From Rhynchopus sp. YZ270_cl-10 (lineage: Eukaryota > Euglenozoa > Diplonemea > Diplonemida > Diplonemidae), in assembly GCA_964035575.1 (NCBI GenBank), contig OZ037838.1:1674001-1738000 (forward strand): a stretch of 64,000 bases of DNA, given 5' to 3'. The notes under the pieces were generated by a model that did not search any database, was not told the DNA's origin, and saw only the letters and a program-made list of their open reading frames with translations. The first letter of the stretch is position 1. Each line of letters begins with the position of its first letter. A program made the position numbers and the translations under genes. Below, piece after piece: positions 8,896 to 18,873 of the stretch.

Positions 8896-9465
8896 TGACC
8901 GCTCGAACCGATGTCTCCTACCTGAGAGATTACAAAACAGGAGGCGAGGAGGGGTATGCGGGGCGTTTTTGTGCCTTCAGGGTCTTTTTGTTTTTCAGCA
9001 ACCCTGCCTCTCCTATATCACCAGTGCATAGCCTTTGTCTTTCTGTTGGGGTATGCGGGACTTCCCCTAGTCCTCAGGGTCTAAACGCCCCTGCCCTCTT
9101 TTATGCTAGTTCACCCTGGCAGGGTATATAAATGCTGGGTCAGGCTGGCCCCCCCTATGCTATGATGGGTGCTCGCACCCGGAGCATAAATGGCCAGCGG
9201 TCAGGCCAGAGTCGCTCTACGGAGTCTCTCTGCCACGCCTTTGGGTTACGGTGTGCTGCCTGTAAGGACGTCCATGTATATCCCTAAGAGAAAGGGTGAG
9301 GCCCAACTGTCGGTACAGCATGGGGCGCCAAGAGAGAGATGTTGTGACCCCCCCGCCCACCCCTTTTTGTGTTTTTGGGTTTCTGCTCTCTTGTGTAGAC
9401 TATCGTGCATCAAGCGTTGGGTGCAGCGAACTGCAGTACCTGTAAGCTCACAACTCTTCAACGGA

Positions 9466-9520
9466 AGGTGGGCCGCCGGCTGTCGAGCGGTTGTGAACCG
9501 CCCTCGTTCTCTTACGGTAC
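9466..9520 (+). repeat. Conserved noncoding element 'CGCCGGCTG(A/T)CGAGCGGTTGTG'
   Basis: A GC-rich element reading roughly gccgccggctg, cgagcggttgtg, accgccctcgttct occurs here and at about 38420, 40960, 48555 and 52745, each about 0.3-1 kb upstream of a propeller copy or its flank module. Its repeated position suggests a regulatory or transcribed role, or only shared duplication history. Confidence 0.5.
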
Positions 9521-9844
9521 GGGCCAGTCATTAGGTTTCCTTTTTACATCTTCTGTTGTTGGCCGCAGGGTACTTGTGCTTTCATCCGGATGGCTGGCAT
9601 CGTACGTGGGTCAGTCGGAGGTGCCTGCATTAATAACTTCACTTTATTGTGCACTCAACTCATTTCTGTACTTCAGGAAAAGGATTTCTTCCTTTTTGAC
9701 ATTTCTGGGCAGTTTGGGTGTTTTCAAATTGCTTGCTTTGTCAGAGTTTGTTGAAACACGTATTTAACCCACCAACCTTCTTATTTGTCGTTGCGAAGTG
9801 ACACCACCAACCATCACATCAAACACAACAGACCCCTTAACAAT

Positions 9845-10972
9845 ATGATGGATGTGACCTTTGTGCTGGAAGAGTCAGGCGTGACTGCGACAGTGGAGGT
9901 GCCGTGCGAGGCGGACGTTGCAGCGGCAAAGGAGGTTGCGTGCACGGCGCTTGCGGTCTCGCCTGCGTCTGTCGAGATGCGCATCGGCACGCAGGTGCTG
10001 GAGGGGACGTGCCGTCTGCAGGACACTGCGTTTGATGCAGGGGTGCAGGTTGTGCTTGCCCGCCGCTTTGCCGACATCAAATGTCCTGCTGAGTATAGTG
10101 CACAGCGGAGTGTGAAGCACTTGTCGCTGTCGCGTTGTGGAACGCTCTGCGTCTTTGTACAGAAGAATGAGGTGTATGTCGGCTTCGACACAGAAACCTT
10201 CGACACTGTCTTCGAGTTCAAAGTGGACGGTGCTAAGCAAACCCTGCCTGCCATCTCGCAGTGCAAGACACGCTGCTACCTGGCGTATGGGGATGACTTA
10301 CGCATGGTTGCGCTTCCGGGTGGGGAGGTGATCCGCAAGGTCGACGGCCCCTCGTACTCAGTGTTTGCGTGTGGCAGTGTTGTTCTCTCCCAGGGCATAG
10401 GCGTCTCTGTGTATGACGAAGACCTGACGTTGCTCCGCTCTCTCTCGCACCAGTGCTGGGGCGTACAGAAAGTGGCTCTTTCGCATTGTGGTGGGTGGCT
10501 GCTCGCCTCCGCCCATCCCGAGAGGCAGGCCCGTCTGTGGGATGTGAACACAGGTGAAGCTGTGGCATGTGTGCCGACGGAGGGGTTGAGTGGAGTGGCG
10601 CTTTCACGGTCTGCCTCTGTCTTTGCTGTGGGGGAGAAGGACGGTGTGCACCTCTTTGATTGGAGTGGTGCGGCTCTTGGCATTATTGATGTGGATGGGT
10701 GGGATATCGAGGACACACACATGCAGTTCACTCCGTGTGGGAAGTACCTTGTAGTCAAGGTGCAGGAATATTATGACGATGAACGAGATGATGAAGGTAG
10801 TGTAGAACTGCACCAGTACGATGTGGCGACGATGTCCCGTGTGCGCGTGATTGTTGACCTTCACGCCAAGTGTTTGTCATTTGCGATATCACCGTGTTCG
10901 CGTGTGGCTGTGTTTGTGTCCTCAAGCAACACCATTGTGACGAAACCTCTGTACCCACACAACACTGAGTGA
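9845..10972 (+). CDS. Ubl-propeller family protein
   Basis: A 375-residue protein from the double ATG of module i. Turns are SRCG, SQCK, FACG, SHCG, SRSA, TPCG and SPCS, six of seven with Cys. Blade 4 is unusual: the normal GGWVITSS becomes GGWLLASAHPERQ. The blade 6 loop (YYDDERDDEG) is acidic, as in several copies. The C-terminus is PLYPHNTE instead of the usual H/YLYPHN. The reading frame is open throughout. Confidence 0.87.
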   Translation: MMDVTFVLEESGVTATVEVPCEADVAAAKEVACTALAVSPASVEMRIGTQVLEGTCRLQDTAFDAGVQVVLARRFADIKCPAEYSAQRSVKHLSLSRCGTLCVFVQKNEVYVGFDTETFDTVFEFKVDGAKQTLPAISQCKTRCYLAYGDDLRMVALPGGEVIRKVDGPSYSVFACGSVVLSQGIGVSVYDEDLTLLRSLSHQCWGVQKVALSHCGGWLLASAHPERQARLWDVNTGEAVACVPTEGLSGVALSRSASVFAVGEKDGVHLFDWSGAALGIIDVDGWDIEDTHMQFTPCGKYLVVKVQEYYDDERDDEGSVELHQYDVATMSRVRVIVDLHAKCLSFAISPCSRVAVFVSSSNTIVTKPLYPHNTE

Positions 10973-10984
10973 TGTTTTCCCTTC

Positions 10985-11150
10985 CTTTTTCTATTTTCTC
11001 TTCTGAGGCGGGTTGGAGTAGAGCCACATTTTACCGAGAGGTCGAGGTGCGTGCGTTTCACTACAACCTGTCCTTTTTTGTCTAACTTATTTTTATTGTT
11101 TGCGGGGGGGAAACATATAAAGGAAAAGTAGGAGTGCGGTCAATTTTTCT
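10985..11150 (+). repeat. Flank repeat shared with 30320-30480
   Basis: 'gcgggttggagtag', 'accgagaggtcga', 'gtgcgtttcac' and 'gtttgcggggg…gaaaca…aaggaaaagt.ggagtg' occur in the same order in both places. Here they precede the truncated gene fragment at 11196; at 30320-30480 they precede the ankyrin/GIDE-like gene. A TATA-like 'acatataaagg' is present only here. Confidence 0.6.
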
Positions 11151-11195
11151 GTGAAAATTTTACCCGAGACATCACACCAACCCGACCCCAAAACA

Positions 11196-11255
11196 ATGGA
11201 TGTGACCTTTGTGCTGGAAGAGTCAGGCGTGACTGCGACAGTGGAGGTGCCGTGA
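11196..11255 (+). pseudogene. 5' fragment of a Ubl-propeller gene (19 codons)
   Basis: ATG and the first 19 codons of the Ubl are perfect, ending MDVTF…VEVP followed by TGA. At 11252 the sequence switches to 'gattcattttgagaataac', the DNA that normally precedes module iii. The breakpoint thus joins a gene start to a flank. It leaves a short upstream open frame about 420 bp before the Ubl-LRR gene. Confidence 0.75.
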
Positions 11256-11264
11256 GGATTCATT

Positions 11265-11676
11265 TTGAGAATAACGACCACACCACGCTTTACTTCTCTT
11301 TTTCACTTTTTTTTTGCTTTGTTAAAACCCTCTTCTGTTGGTGGAAACGACAGACACAACGAAAACATCACAACACACATCACAACACACATAACAACGC
11401 ACATCTCATCTCCTTCTACCCACATTGAGTTGCAGCCACAACCACAACCTACCACACCCTCTCTAGTCCACCCTGTTTTGCACCTTTTCGCCCTTTTCCA
11501 GAAAAAAGAAAAAAGAAAACAAAAAAGCAGCACCAAAACACGAGACCACTGACCTTTATTTTCCTCCACCTCCACCACACCTCTGCACCTTCCGCTCCCC
11601 TCCTTTGCAAGTACACACAGGACACAGCATTGTCGCTTGACTCCTTCACTACACAGTGAGACACAACACAACAACC
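11265..11676 (+). promoter_or_regulatory. 5' flank of the Ubl-LRR gene
   Basis: The first part (to about 11360) is the same module as used by propeller genes (module iii). The second part ('cacattgagttgcagccac' onward) is specific to this gene and its duplicate at 3861-4135. The last 60 bases hold 'cttgactccttcactacacag', a good pyrimidine-rich CAG, 19 bases before the ATG. Confidence 0.5.
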
Positions 11677-13074
11677 ATGGACGTGACCATTCAAAGCTTC
11701 GATAAGAAGGACCACGTCATCGAGGTGGGTGTGGACGATACTGTGACGGAACTGCGTCGCAACGTGGCGTCTGCAGTGGGGTTGCACGAAAACCGCTTTA
11801 ACATGAGTCTTGCAGGAGACGTTGTGGGAGAAGGAGCCGAAATCGCACAGCTGAGCACCGGGGACACCATTGTGCTGACGAAGAAAACGAAGAAGCGCGA
11901 AGCCACGGAAGCACTCCGTGCATTGGGGGAGACGGACCTGACTGCAGAAAGGGTATCGAGCGTGCAGGACCCTCTCGTGGCGTGTTTGCTTCTACAGGCG
12001 GAGGTGACGACAGCGATTCCTGACAGCTTCTTACACAAACACCCACACCTCTCCAATGCATCTAGACAGATTAGACAGATTAACGCCCTGCGTACGACCC
12101 ATCCAATCACTGCACTCGACTTATCTGCACTAGACTACGTTGCGTCGATTGGGGACAACTTTCTGTGCACCTCCAACGCGTTGGTGGAAGTAGACCTCTC
12201 TGGGCCAAGCGGCGTCACGCACATCGGCTCCCACTTTCTGAGGTCCTCCTGGGCACTGAAGTCCGTGGACCTCTCGGGGTTTACAAACGTCGTGTCGATT
12301 GGGGATTTTTTTATGTCTGCCTGTACAGCCCTGAAGTGCGTCGACCTGTCTGCGTTCGGCAGCGTCACACACATTGGGAACTGCTTTCTTGGGAGTCTGC
12401 CGTCGCAAACCTGTGGGAGGTTCCCACACCCCAAGGAGTGTTGCGTGTCTCTGACGGATGTGGACCTCTCAGAGCTGCGCAATGTGACGGAGGTGGGCGA
12501 CTTCTTCTTGGCGAGGTGCCTGTCTCTACCGATGCTAGACCTGTCCCCGCTCAATCTGCGCACCATCGGGGCAGGCTTTCTTGAGGAGTGCACTGCGCTG
12601 CGTGCTTTGGATCTTGATGGGCTGCGCAACGTGACGGAGGTGGGGCAGGGCTTCCTCGATATGTGCTCGGCGTTGACTGTCATCGATCTGAGCGCAATAA
12701 ACTGCAACGCAGACTTCGGGGACAGATTTCTCACGAACTGCACGTCGTTGACCTCCTTGGATGCCTCTGCTCTAAGAGGGGTAGCGTGCTTCGGTGACTT
12801 CTTCCTCCATCACTGCGTCTCGCTCACCACGCTAGACCTCTCTGGCGTGCACCAGGCCGTGGATGACAATCCACGCAACCCGCCGCTGTACGGCTGCGAT
12901 GCTTTGACCACAATCCACCTCGGGACGGAGGAAGACGTTCAGTTCAGTCCGATCGGATTCAGACGTTCCGGTGCGTCGCTCGTCCGCGTGTCGGATGAGG
13001 AGGTTGCTTCAGAGACACCAGAGGTGGTGCAGACGAACTCCCGTTCCAAGTGCTCAACGTGTGTGTTGCAATGA
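11677..13074 (+). CDS. Ubl-LRR protein with possible C-terminal CaaX box
   Basis: A 465-residue protein. Residues 1-70 are a divergent Ubl (MDVTIQSFDKKDHVIEVGVD … LSTGDTIVLTKK), with the same MDVT start as the propeller family. Residues about 140-440 hold roughly ten BspA-like leucine-rich repeats of about 23 residues with the pattern DLSxLxxVTxIGxxFLxxCxAL. The last four residues are CVLQ (C462), a plausible CaaX farnesylation signal, with a second Cys at 459. The start at 11677 is preferred over the frame opening at 11656 because the Ubl begins there. LRR sheets bind proteins; together with a Ubl and lipid anchor this suggests a membrane-tethered adaptor, but that is inference. It is flanked by propeller genes in the same direction. 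Confidence 0.87.
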   Translation: MDVTIQSFDKKDHVIEVGVDDTVTELRRNVASAVGLHENRFNMSLAGDVVGEGAEIAQLSTGDTIVLTKKTKKREATEALRALGETDLTAERVSSVQDPLVACLLLQAEVTTAIPDSFLHKHPHLSNASRQIRQINALRTTHPITALDLSALDYVASIGDNFLCTSNALVEVDLSGPSGVTHIGSHFLRSSWALKSVDLSGFTNVVSIGDFFMSACTALKCVDLSAFGSVTHIGNCFLGSLPSQTCGRFPHPKECCVSLTDVDLSELRNVTEVGDFFLARCLSLPMLDLSPLNLRTIGAGFLEECTALRALDLDGLRNVTEVGQGFLDMCSALTVIDLSAINCNADFGDRFLTNCTSLTSLDASALRGVACFGDFFLHHCVSLTTLDLSGVHQAVDDNPRNPPLYGCDALTTIHLGTEEDVQFSPIGFRRSGASLVRVSDEEVASETPEVVQTNSRSKCSTCVLQ

Positions 13075-13517
13075 ATAATAGGTGGTTGTGGTGGTGTTTA
13101 GCTTTCTCTTCTAACCTGAAGGCTTAAAAATGTGTCCAGAGAATTTTTTAAATGAGATCTTTTGTTTTGTTGGAATCGTGTTGTTGGTTTTGTACAATCT
13201 TCACGTTTCCCTGCATCATTTTCCCCTCTTACCATGATAACAGTGAAGTGCCCACATTTCTTTAAGGGTGACTAGGCTTAGGGTCATCTGATGACAAACG
13301 TTTTCTTTTGATTGCACCAGGCTTCATGCTTCTTGGTAATCCTTTAATCTCCCTCAGTTCCCTCCTTCTCTAGTGGCTGTATGATGGGCAATTATTACGA
13401 TACAGCCTCTACCCTTTGTTTTCTGTTCACTCGCCTTGTGTCTGCGCTTCAGGTAAAGGGTTTTCGTGTATTGAGAACTACCATCTACTAGGAACCATTC
13501 TGGACAGAAATATTCTG

Positions 13518-13583
13518 CGACGGAACAAAAAAACTGGGACACTTCGGGGGGTTTTTTGGGGTGTCCTAGTTTTATTCCGTCCC
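13518..13583. repeat. Imperfect foldback (about 66 bp)
   Basis: 'gacggaacaaaaaaactggg' pairs with 'ctagttttattccgtcc' with a G/T-rich loop between. It could be a tiny non-autonomous element or an RNA hairpin. Confidence 0.5.
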
Positions 13584-13759
13584 AGAAAAGTTCCTGGACT
13601 GTAGAACAACGTTTTTTGTTTTGTTTGCTGTGTGACTGAGTGCGGGGATGCGTTCAAAAACTTAACTCTTCCCCCCCAAACCCCCTTTCATCTCTAGTTT
13701 TCTTTATCCAAAACGTCGAGTGGACGTAATAATTTTTGCTTAGTTGGTGCTTTCGGAAG

Positions 13760-13860
13760 TCGGTCAACGACCTGTCAGCGACGTGTCACGACCTGTCGGC
13801 GACCTGTCAATATCAGGGGGTGTGTGTAGAGAGTCCCTGTGTCAGCGACCTGTCAATATC
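13760..13860 (+). repeat. Cluster of CGACCTGTC motifs
   Basis: The nonamer CGACCTGTC (or close variants such as CGACGTGTC) occurs five to six times in 100 bp, in pairs followed by AATATC. The dense spacing is compatible with a cluster of protein-binding sites or a degenerate minisatellite. Confidence 0.45.
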
Positions 13861-14237
13861 GACCCCTCCCGGAGCACCATTATTTTTATGCATTGCGTTC
13901 CCCCTTATCCCCACACACCGAATCCACCCAATCCCTTCTCTGCTGCGAGTATTCCCTTACCTCTCTTAGCCCTCTCTCCCCGTTTGTTTGTCAAGGTGCC
14001 TGGTCGACCACCCTTTTTTGGCATCTTTTCTTGTTGACAGTTTGTTTCAAAGATGACTAAGCATGAGAGGCTTAGGGTCATCTTTAGAGATTTGTTCTTT
14101 TGTCTTCTTTTAATTCTAGGGTCCCTCTTTTTCAAAAACACTCCAGAAAACCGCATTCTCTCCTCGACAGACATACCAGATTATAGTTGTGTGGGTGAAG
14201 AGGTCTGTCATATGTGCTTAGCTTCATGATTTCATCC

Positions 14238-14323
14238 TACCTGATTTTTTCTGGAAATTTGATGGAGTTTAGTGTCAAATTAGGTATTTAAACACCCACC
14301 AAATTTCAGGCAAAATCAGGTGG
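14238..14323. repeat. Imperfect foldback (about 86 bp)
   Basis: 'cctgattttttctggaaatt' faces 'aatttcaggcaaaatcagg' at the far end, with an AT-rich loop. This resembles a very short MITE-like unit; no target duplication could be fixed. Confidence 0.45.
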
Positions 14324-14687
14324 TCATCAAATAAGTCATTTCCCCCAGCTTTTTTTTTTGCTTCTTTGACTTCTCAGAATTTCTCCAACACAACTAAGTA
14401 CTGATGTGCTGTCGTCCCTTTCCCCCAGTGTTTTCAACCCTACACATAGTTTAGTGCCTTACCCATATGGCTTTGCATTGTTCATGGTGTGGGTGTATGC
14501 ACCCCTGTGTACATCAGGACAGCACAAAACGGTTTTTTGAGAGAACTAAGTTAAAAAGCAGCTCCGATCTCTCAATGCTATGTGCACATCTGCCTTTGAA
14601 TACTTTTTTAAAAACAAAAACACAAAAAAAAAGCTTCTAAATAAACAGCAACCATTCGCTCCCTTTACAAACCCCCCCCTTCCCCCT

Positions 14688-15743
14688 AGGCATAGTGTGC
14701 AGACGAACATTTTTGGTTCGTCGACGAACAAAATGTTCGTCGGTTTTGTTCGTCGATGTTCGTCGACGAACATCGACGAACAGGTCCCTGCCACAAGGGC
14801 AACCCACGACGAACAACGACGAACATCGACGAACAAAAAATTTTTTTCCCCCCACGACGAACATCGACGAACATTTTGTTCGTCTGGGGCAGCGACTCCC
14901 GTATAAAATTTTCGTACTAAAACCTCTCACGGTATTTCTGGCCATTTCCAAGCCACCTCTGGTCGGAAAACCCCAGAAATGGGTCAGAAACACCCTGTGA
15001 CCCGAAAATTCATGCTAAGGGCGACTCAGAATATGCTAAAATGCAAAAAAATAGTGAAAAAGTGGCTTTTTGACGGTTTTGGCCATGTTGGGCAAAATGG
15101 CCATTTTTGGTGAAAAAAATGTGTCATTATGGAGCCTGTCTGACAACCTTTTTGAAAAAAGTGTGTTTTTCAAGACGATTTTCTGGCGTGTTTTTGCGGT
15201 GTTTGGGTGGGTTTCTGGTGGATATATGGAACTATCTGGGTTCCCGGAGTGCTTTTTCGGGGGTTTTCACCCATTTGTGGGCCCCCATATTGGTCCAGAC
15301 TGTGGGACAAACGGTTTCGTGCACCTAGTATAGGACTATCATAGGACGTTTTTTACCACAAAAACACCAAAAAACGGCCAAAAAAAAGTGCTTAAAGTGT
15401 CCAAAACAGGTCGGAATGGACGCACAGGACCTCCCTGGGGCAGTTTGGTGCCCAAGCAGCTGTCATGATGTCGAAATTTTGCTGTTTTTTTTGATTTTTT
15501 TCACCAAAAATGGCCATTTTGCCCAACATGGCCAAAACCGTCAAAAAGCCACTTTTTCACTATTTTTTTGCATTTTAGCATATTCTGAGTCGCCCTTAGC
15601 ATGAATTTTCGGGTCACAGGGTGTTTCTGACCCATTTCTGGGGGGTTTTCCGACCAGAGGTGGCTTGGAAATGGCCAGAAATACCGTGAGAGGTTTTAGT
15701 ACGAATGGCCCCCGGCTATAAAGCAGTGGAGTCGCTGGCCCTA
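14688..15743. mobile_element. Composite foldback element between C-rich repeats
   Basis: Two parts abut. Part one (14699-14885) is an array of GACGAACA in both orientations with ends AGACGAACA / TGTTCGTCT. Part two (14886-15742) has arms of about 230 bp (14886-15117 and 15499-15742) that are near-perfect inverse copies around a non-palindromic centre of 380 bp. The whole lies between direct copies of CCCCCCTTCCCCCT (14674-14687 and 15744-15757), which look like a target duplication, though a third copy occurs at 15842. The right end is GGCCCTA. It is a relative of the larger element at 41656-42849. No transposase is encoded. Confidence 0.7.
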
Positions 15744-15905
15744 CCCCCCTTCCCCCTCTGTCGCTATCTCAACAAAGAAGCGCACCTACCTCTCAACTTA
15801 CAAAGTACTACAATGAAATACAATACAAACAAACTTTCAAACCCCCCTTCCCCCTCTGACATACTTTCCACCACACTGCAGACCCCCTCCTCCCTCCCCC
15901 TGACC

Positions 15906-18479
15906 ATGACAAGGATACATGCCGCCGTCACCTTAGCACTGCTATGCAGTTCACATGCCCTGCAACCTGATGTCATCAAGGCGAGTGGGCAACGAACCTC
16001 GGAGGCCATTCTTCGCGACCTGAACCAAGGGGTCAAGCTTGTGAACGAGCTGCACACCCTTGCTGCTGCAGGGAAGTTCCACGACGCTAAGGGCGAGACA
16101 AAGGGCTTTCCCGACCTGCACAGGGCGATTGAAGTCGAGATTGAAAAGGTCTACAACAGCGAGATCGGGAGCGGTGGGGTGTACTCAGGGTACTATGCTG
16201 AGGAGCGGGGGGTCATGAACGGGGTGCTGGTTCCGAACAACCGTTACCACGTCTGGGTGGGCCACCCGCCAAGCAGTCCGGAGCTTTCATGCACGAACCC
16301 GAAGGTGCGCTCGACCTGCCACACACCTCCCGGCACAGCGAAGGGGTACCTGGAGACCTGGGAGATGCTGGAGGACAGTGACCACTACGAGAAGTCCGGC
16401 CTCTTCCAAAACACCTCATACGACCCGCGCATGCACGAATGGTACCACCCGCAGCAGGAGGCCCTGCACATCACAAAGCCTTACGTATTCAAGCCGGACT
16501 CGTACTCCTCCAGCATCGGGATCACGCTCTCCCGTGGTGTGCACAAAGATGGAAAGCCGATTGGGGTTGTGGCAGTGGACGTCGACCTGAGCTCCCTTGA
16601 TATGATCATTGGGTATGTTTCAAAGGCTTTTTCATGAAATACCCCATTATTCGTTGTTTGTTGTCTGTTGTTTGTTGATTGCATCCATCCGGGGGTGTCC
16701 GAGGGGGGGGCACATTCTAGTGTCCACTTCCCGACCCACTGCATGTAAACAGACAGAACCGAACAATGTGTGCTGTGGGAGGTGCATCAGGTCTCAAGGG
16801 TACTGCTTCTTTTTTGCCGCTTTTTTACCTTGCCACATTGATGATGAACACTTGGGGGAGTGCTCGAAACTAAACAACGTTTCCTGAAGGGGGACACAGG
16901 GTATTTCCTAAATCGGGGTCCCAAAATCTCAAAATCCGGAATCGGGTGCAAAAAAAGCGCGCTGAGCAACGTTAGGGTTTTTTGTGCAGAAAACTGAGTT
17001 ATGGTGCATTTCCGAGCCAATCCCGGCTTGTGGTGGGGTCACTTTGAAAAAATGGCAAAAAAATTGGCAACTTAAATTTTTCGTTAATATTCTGTAGAAG
17101 AGAAATAGAAGAGAAATAAAACACCAGAGGGCATGCCCAGGTAGACGAGAGTGCCTTCAAAATACAACAAACATGAGGGGGTAGATCATCCCCCGAACAA
17201 AAAAAACACACTGCAAAAACACACTGCACACGGATAGGACACATGCGTTTGTGAAGCGGTCTCGCGCTTCGCGATACCACAGCCAATTCGCGTACGTCTG
17301 GTACATACGAAACTAATGAAAAATACATGAGACACAAAACACTCGTCAAACTTACTAAATTCTTCACATCAATGTAAAAGACAGCTTAACTCTCCTTGCC
17401 TATATCGATTCATCTTGATTCGGGCAAAAGCGACAACAGCTTCGTGAAACATTCGTGGAGATCCTATTGAACAGGCAGCATCCCGTTCAACTATCTTCCG
17501 CAGTGCGATCAACAGCTTCGCGCTTAGGCTGACTGAGTGCCTCAAATAAGGTTCTGAGAGAGTGCGGCATCGGCGTCGCGCACTGCTGTCATTCTGTGCG
17601 ACATTTTCCGAGAGGGCTTCTTCCTCGGGGCCGCTTACATCGCTCACTGAGTTTGTGAATGCAACGCTCTCTCAAGAGATCTTCAAGCCTTGAATGTGTT
17701 GGCTGGTCTGGTCGCTTGGTTGGGTCACTTTAAAGGGGAAATATGGCGGTTTGGTCAGAATATGATCGAATTTGGTATTTTTTTTGGAATTACTTCGTGG
17801 AGTAACAGTTTCTTTCAATAATCTTATGTATTATGAACTTCTTCTTCTTCTTCTTCTTCTTCTCAGACCCTTGCGCCCTGGAGCCGGCTCCGAGGTTGTG
17901 CTGTGCGACCCTTCTGACGCTAAGGTCATTGTCTCGACCTTCACTGCATCGCGCCAGGTGCGTTGGACAGTATGTGCATACCACCCCACTCCAGAAAGCT
18001 TTTGTATATACACACTCATACCCCACACACCCCACAGCACAAGAAGGTCAGCTGCTTCGACCAGCCGTTCCTTCCCATCTTTGGCCACATTGTGAACACC
18101 GTAGGCAACCTGCACAGAGCGCAGGGCGGTGCAGTTATGTTGCATACAAACGAACAATCGAAGCTGCTCAGGTGGAACTCCATCTACTCCATGCCGGTAT
18201 GCAAACACAACCAAAGAAAAACTGCCTCGAACCAGCATCAATTCATAATATGGCAGCAAACAAACCTTTTTTCCCACTGTTACGTAGTCCTTCGGCAAAG
18301 AGTATCGATCCGACTTCCAACGAACCCCACAAATAATAAAACAGGTGCACGTTGGGGACGGGCAGACGTGGCTTCTCGTCCTAACAGACGACTCCGAGAA
18401 CAGAAGCGAGTCTGCAGGCAGCCTTGCAGTGTCAACTTTGTTGATTGCGTTCTCCGCACTTCTCTGTACATTGCTTTGA
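15906..18479 (+). CDS. Secreted dCache-domain protein, probably GPI-anchored (four exons)
   Basis: Exons by eye: 15906-16612, 17867-17957, 18038-18196 and 18345-18479. Introns start GTATGT, GTGCGT and GTATGC and end CAG; the first acceptor follows a long CTT pyrimidine tract. Phases match exactly and give 363 residues. Residues 1-18 are a signal peptide (MTRIHAAVTLALLCSSHA). The dCache ligand-binding fold is marked by YDPRMHEWY at about 172, IGVVAVDVD at about 219-227, and after splicing GSEVVLCD…VIVSTF and VGDGQTWLLVLTD. The last 18 residues are hydrophobic and run to the stop after SAGS, as in a GPI signal. Known Cache domains sense small molecules outside the cell. Here no kinase or cyclase follows, so it would be a surface sensor or decoy. 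An in-frame ATG at 15813 exists, but 15906 directly begins the signal peptide. Confidence 0.8.
16613..17866 (+). other. Intron 1 of the dCache gene (1254 bp)
   Basis: It begins GTATGT and ends in a CTT tract plus CTCAG. It contains a copy of a dispersed 'tggtggggtcac.ttgaaaa' repeat near 17030 and an antisense open frame of 92 codons (17369-17647, minus strand) that I cannot assign. No further exon is needed, because the dCache fold continues directly from exon 1 to exon 2. Confidence 0.65.
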
Positions 18480-18543
18480 GCTTTGAGCGCAAAAAAGTAA
18501 ATGGGCCGATGGATGTGACTGAAGTGTCTGCGCTCTGACCGCC

Positions 18544-18549
18544 AATAAA
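18544..18549 (+). terminator. AATAAA polyadenylation signal candidate
   Basis: AATAAA lies 65 bases after the dCache stop codon and is followed by further A/T-rich sequence. Whether this organism uses AATAAA is not known from the window. Confidence 0.35.
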
Positions 18550-18873
18550 AACAACGAAATAAATCTCTGATATTGAAGGCACATCGGACTCTAAAAAACA
18601 ACAAAAAATGTTGCAAAAAAAAATTATGAAACTGGCCATGTTTGCCTTCAACTCAGTCTTCGAGAAACATTTTTTTTTTTTACAAATTTTAAAATAATAA
18701 AGTGCAGAACTTGACTTTACTCTGTGATAGACTATCCCAAATTGATTGAGAGAAATAAGACGTTCTTTTCTGTGAAGACACCTACCAGGAAAGAGAACCT
18801 TTTGGGGAGAACTGAGTATGGGGTAAAGAAGAGCTTTTTTAAGGTAAACCCCCTTCACAGCTATTGTTTACAT

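Larger units (their letters stand above)
8367..9770. other. Intergenic stretch, repeats only
   Basis: I see no gene in this 1.4-kb stretch. Bases 8833-8895 match 20338-20402 in inverse orientation. Around 9130-9240 are short hairpins (for example around 'ggtgctcgcaccc'). Bases 9466-9520 carry a 'gccgccggctg…cgagcggttgtg' element that recurs in the long flanks further right, and 9530-9620 resembles 52800-52890 ('ttttacatcttctgttgttgg'). Confidence 0.5.
13075..14687. other. Intergenic stretch with small foldbacks
   Basis: No gene is supported. Contents: TTAGGGTCATCT motifs with GTGACTAGG at 13265 and a split palindrome at 14044-14078; a CGACCTGTC cluster at 13760-13860; and hairpins listed separately. 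Bases 14350-14680 show no recognisable content except AT-rich runs and a C-rich stretch at the end. Confidence 0.45.

Noticed and set aside
9130-9240. tRNA-like hairpins around 'ggtgctcgcaccc'
   Set aside because: No cloverleaf, anticodon arm or B-box could be laid out; it is only a local hairpin.
9918-10115. Plus-strand frame RQRRLRARRLLSRLRLSRCAS in another phase of the Ubl
   Set aside because: It is a shadow of the Ubl reading frame, present in each copy and ending at random points in the propeller.
16613-16637. dCache protein ending at the TGA at 16635
   Set aside because: That reading stops in the middle of the fold, whereas the GTATGT donor at 16613 and three in-phase joins complete it.
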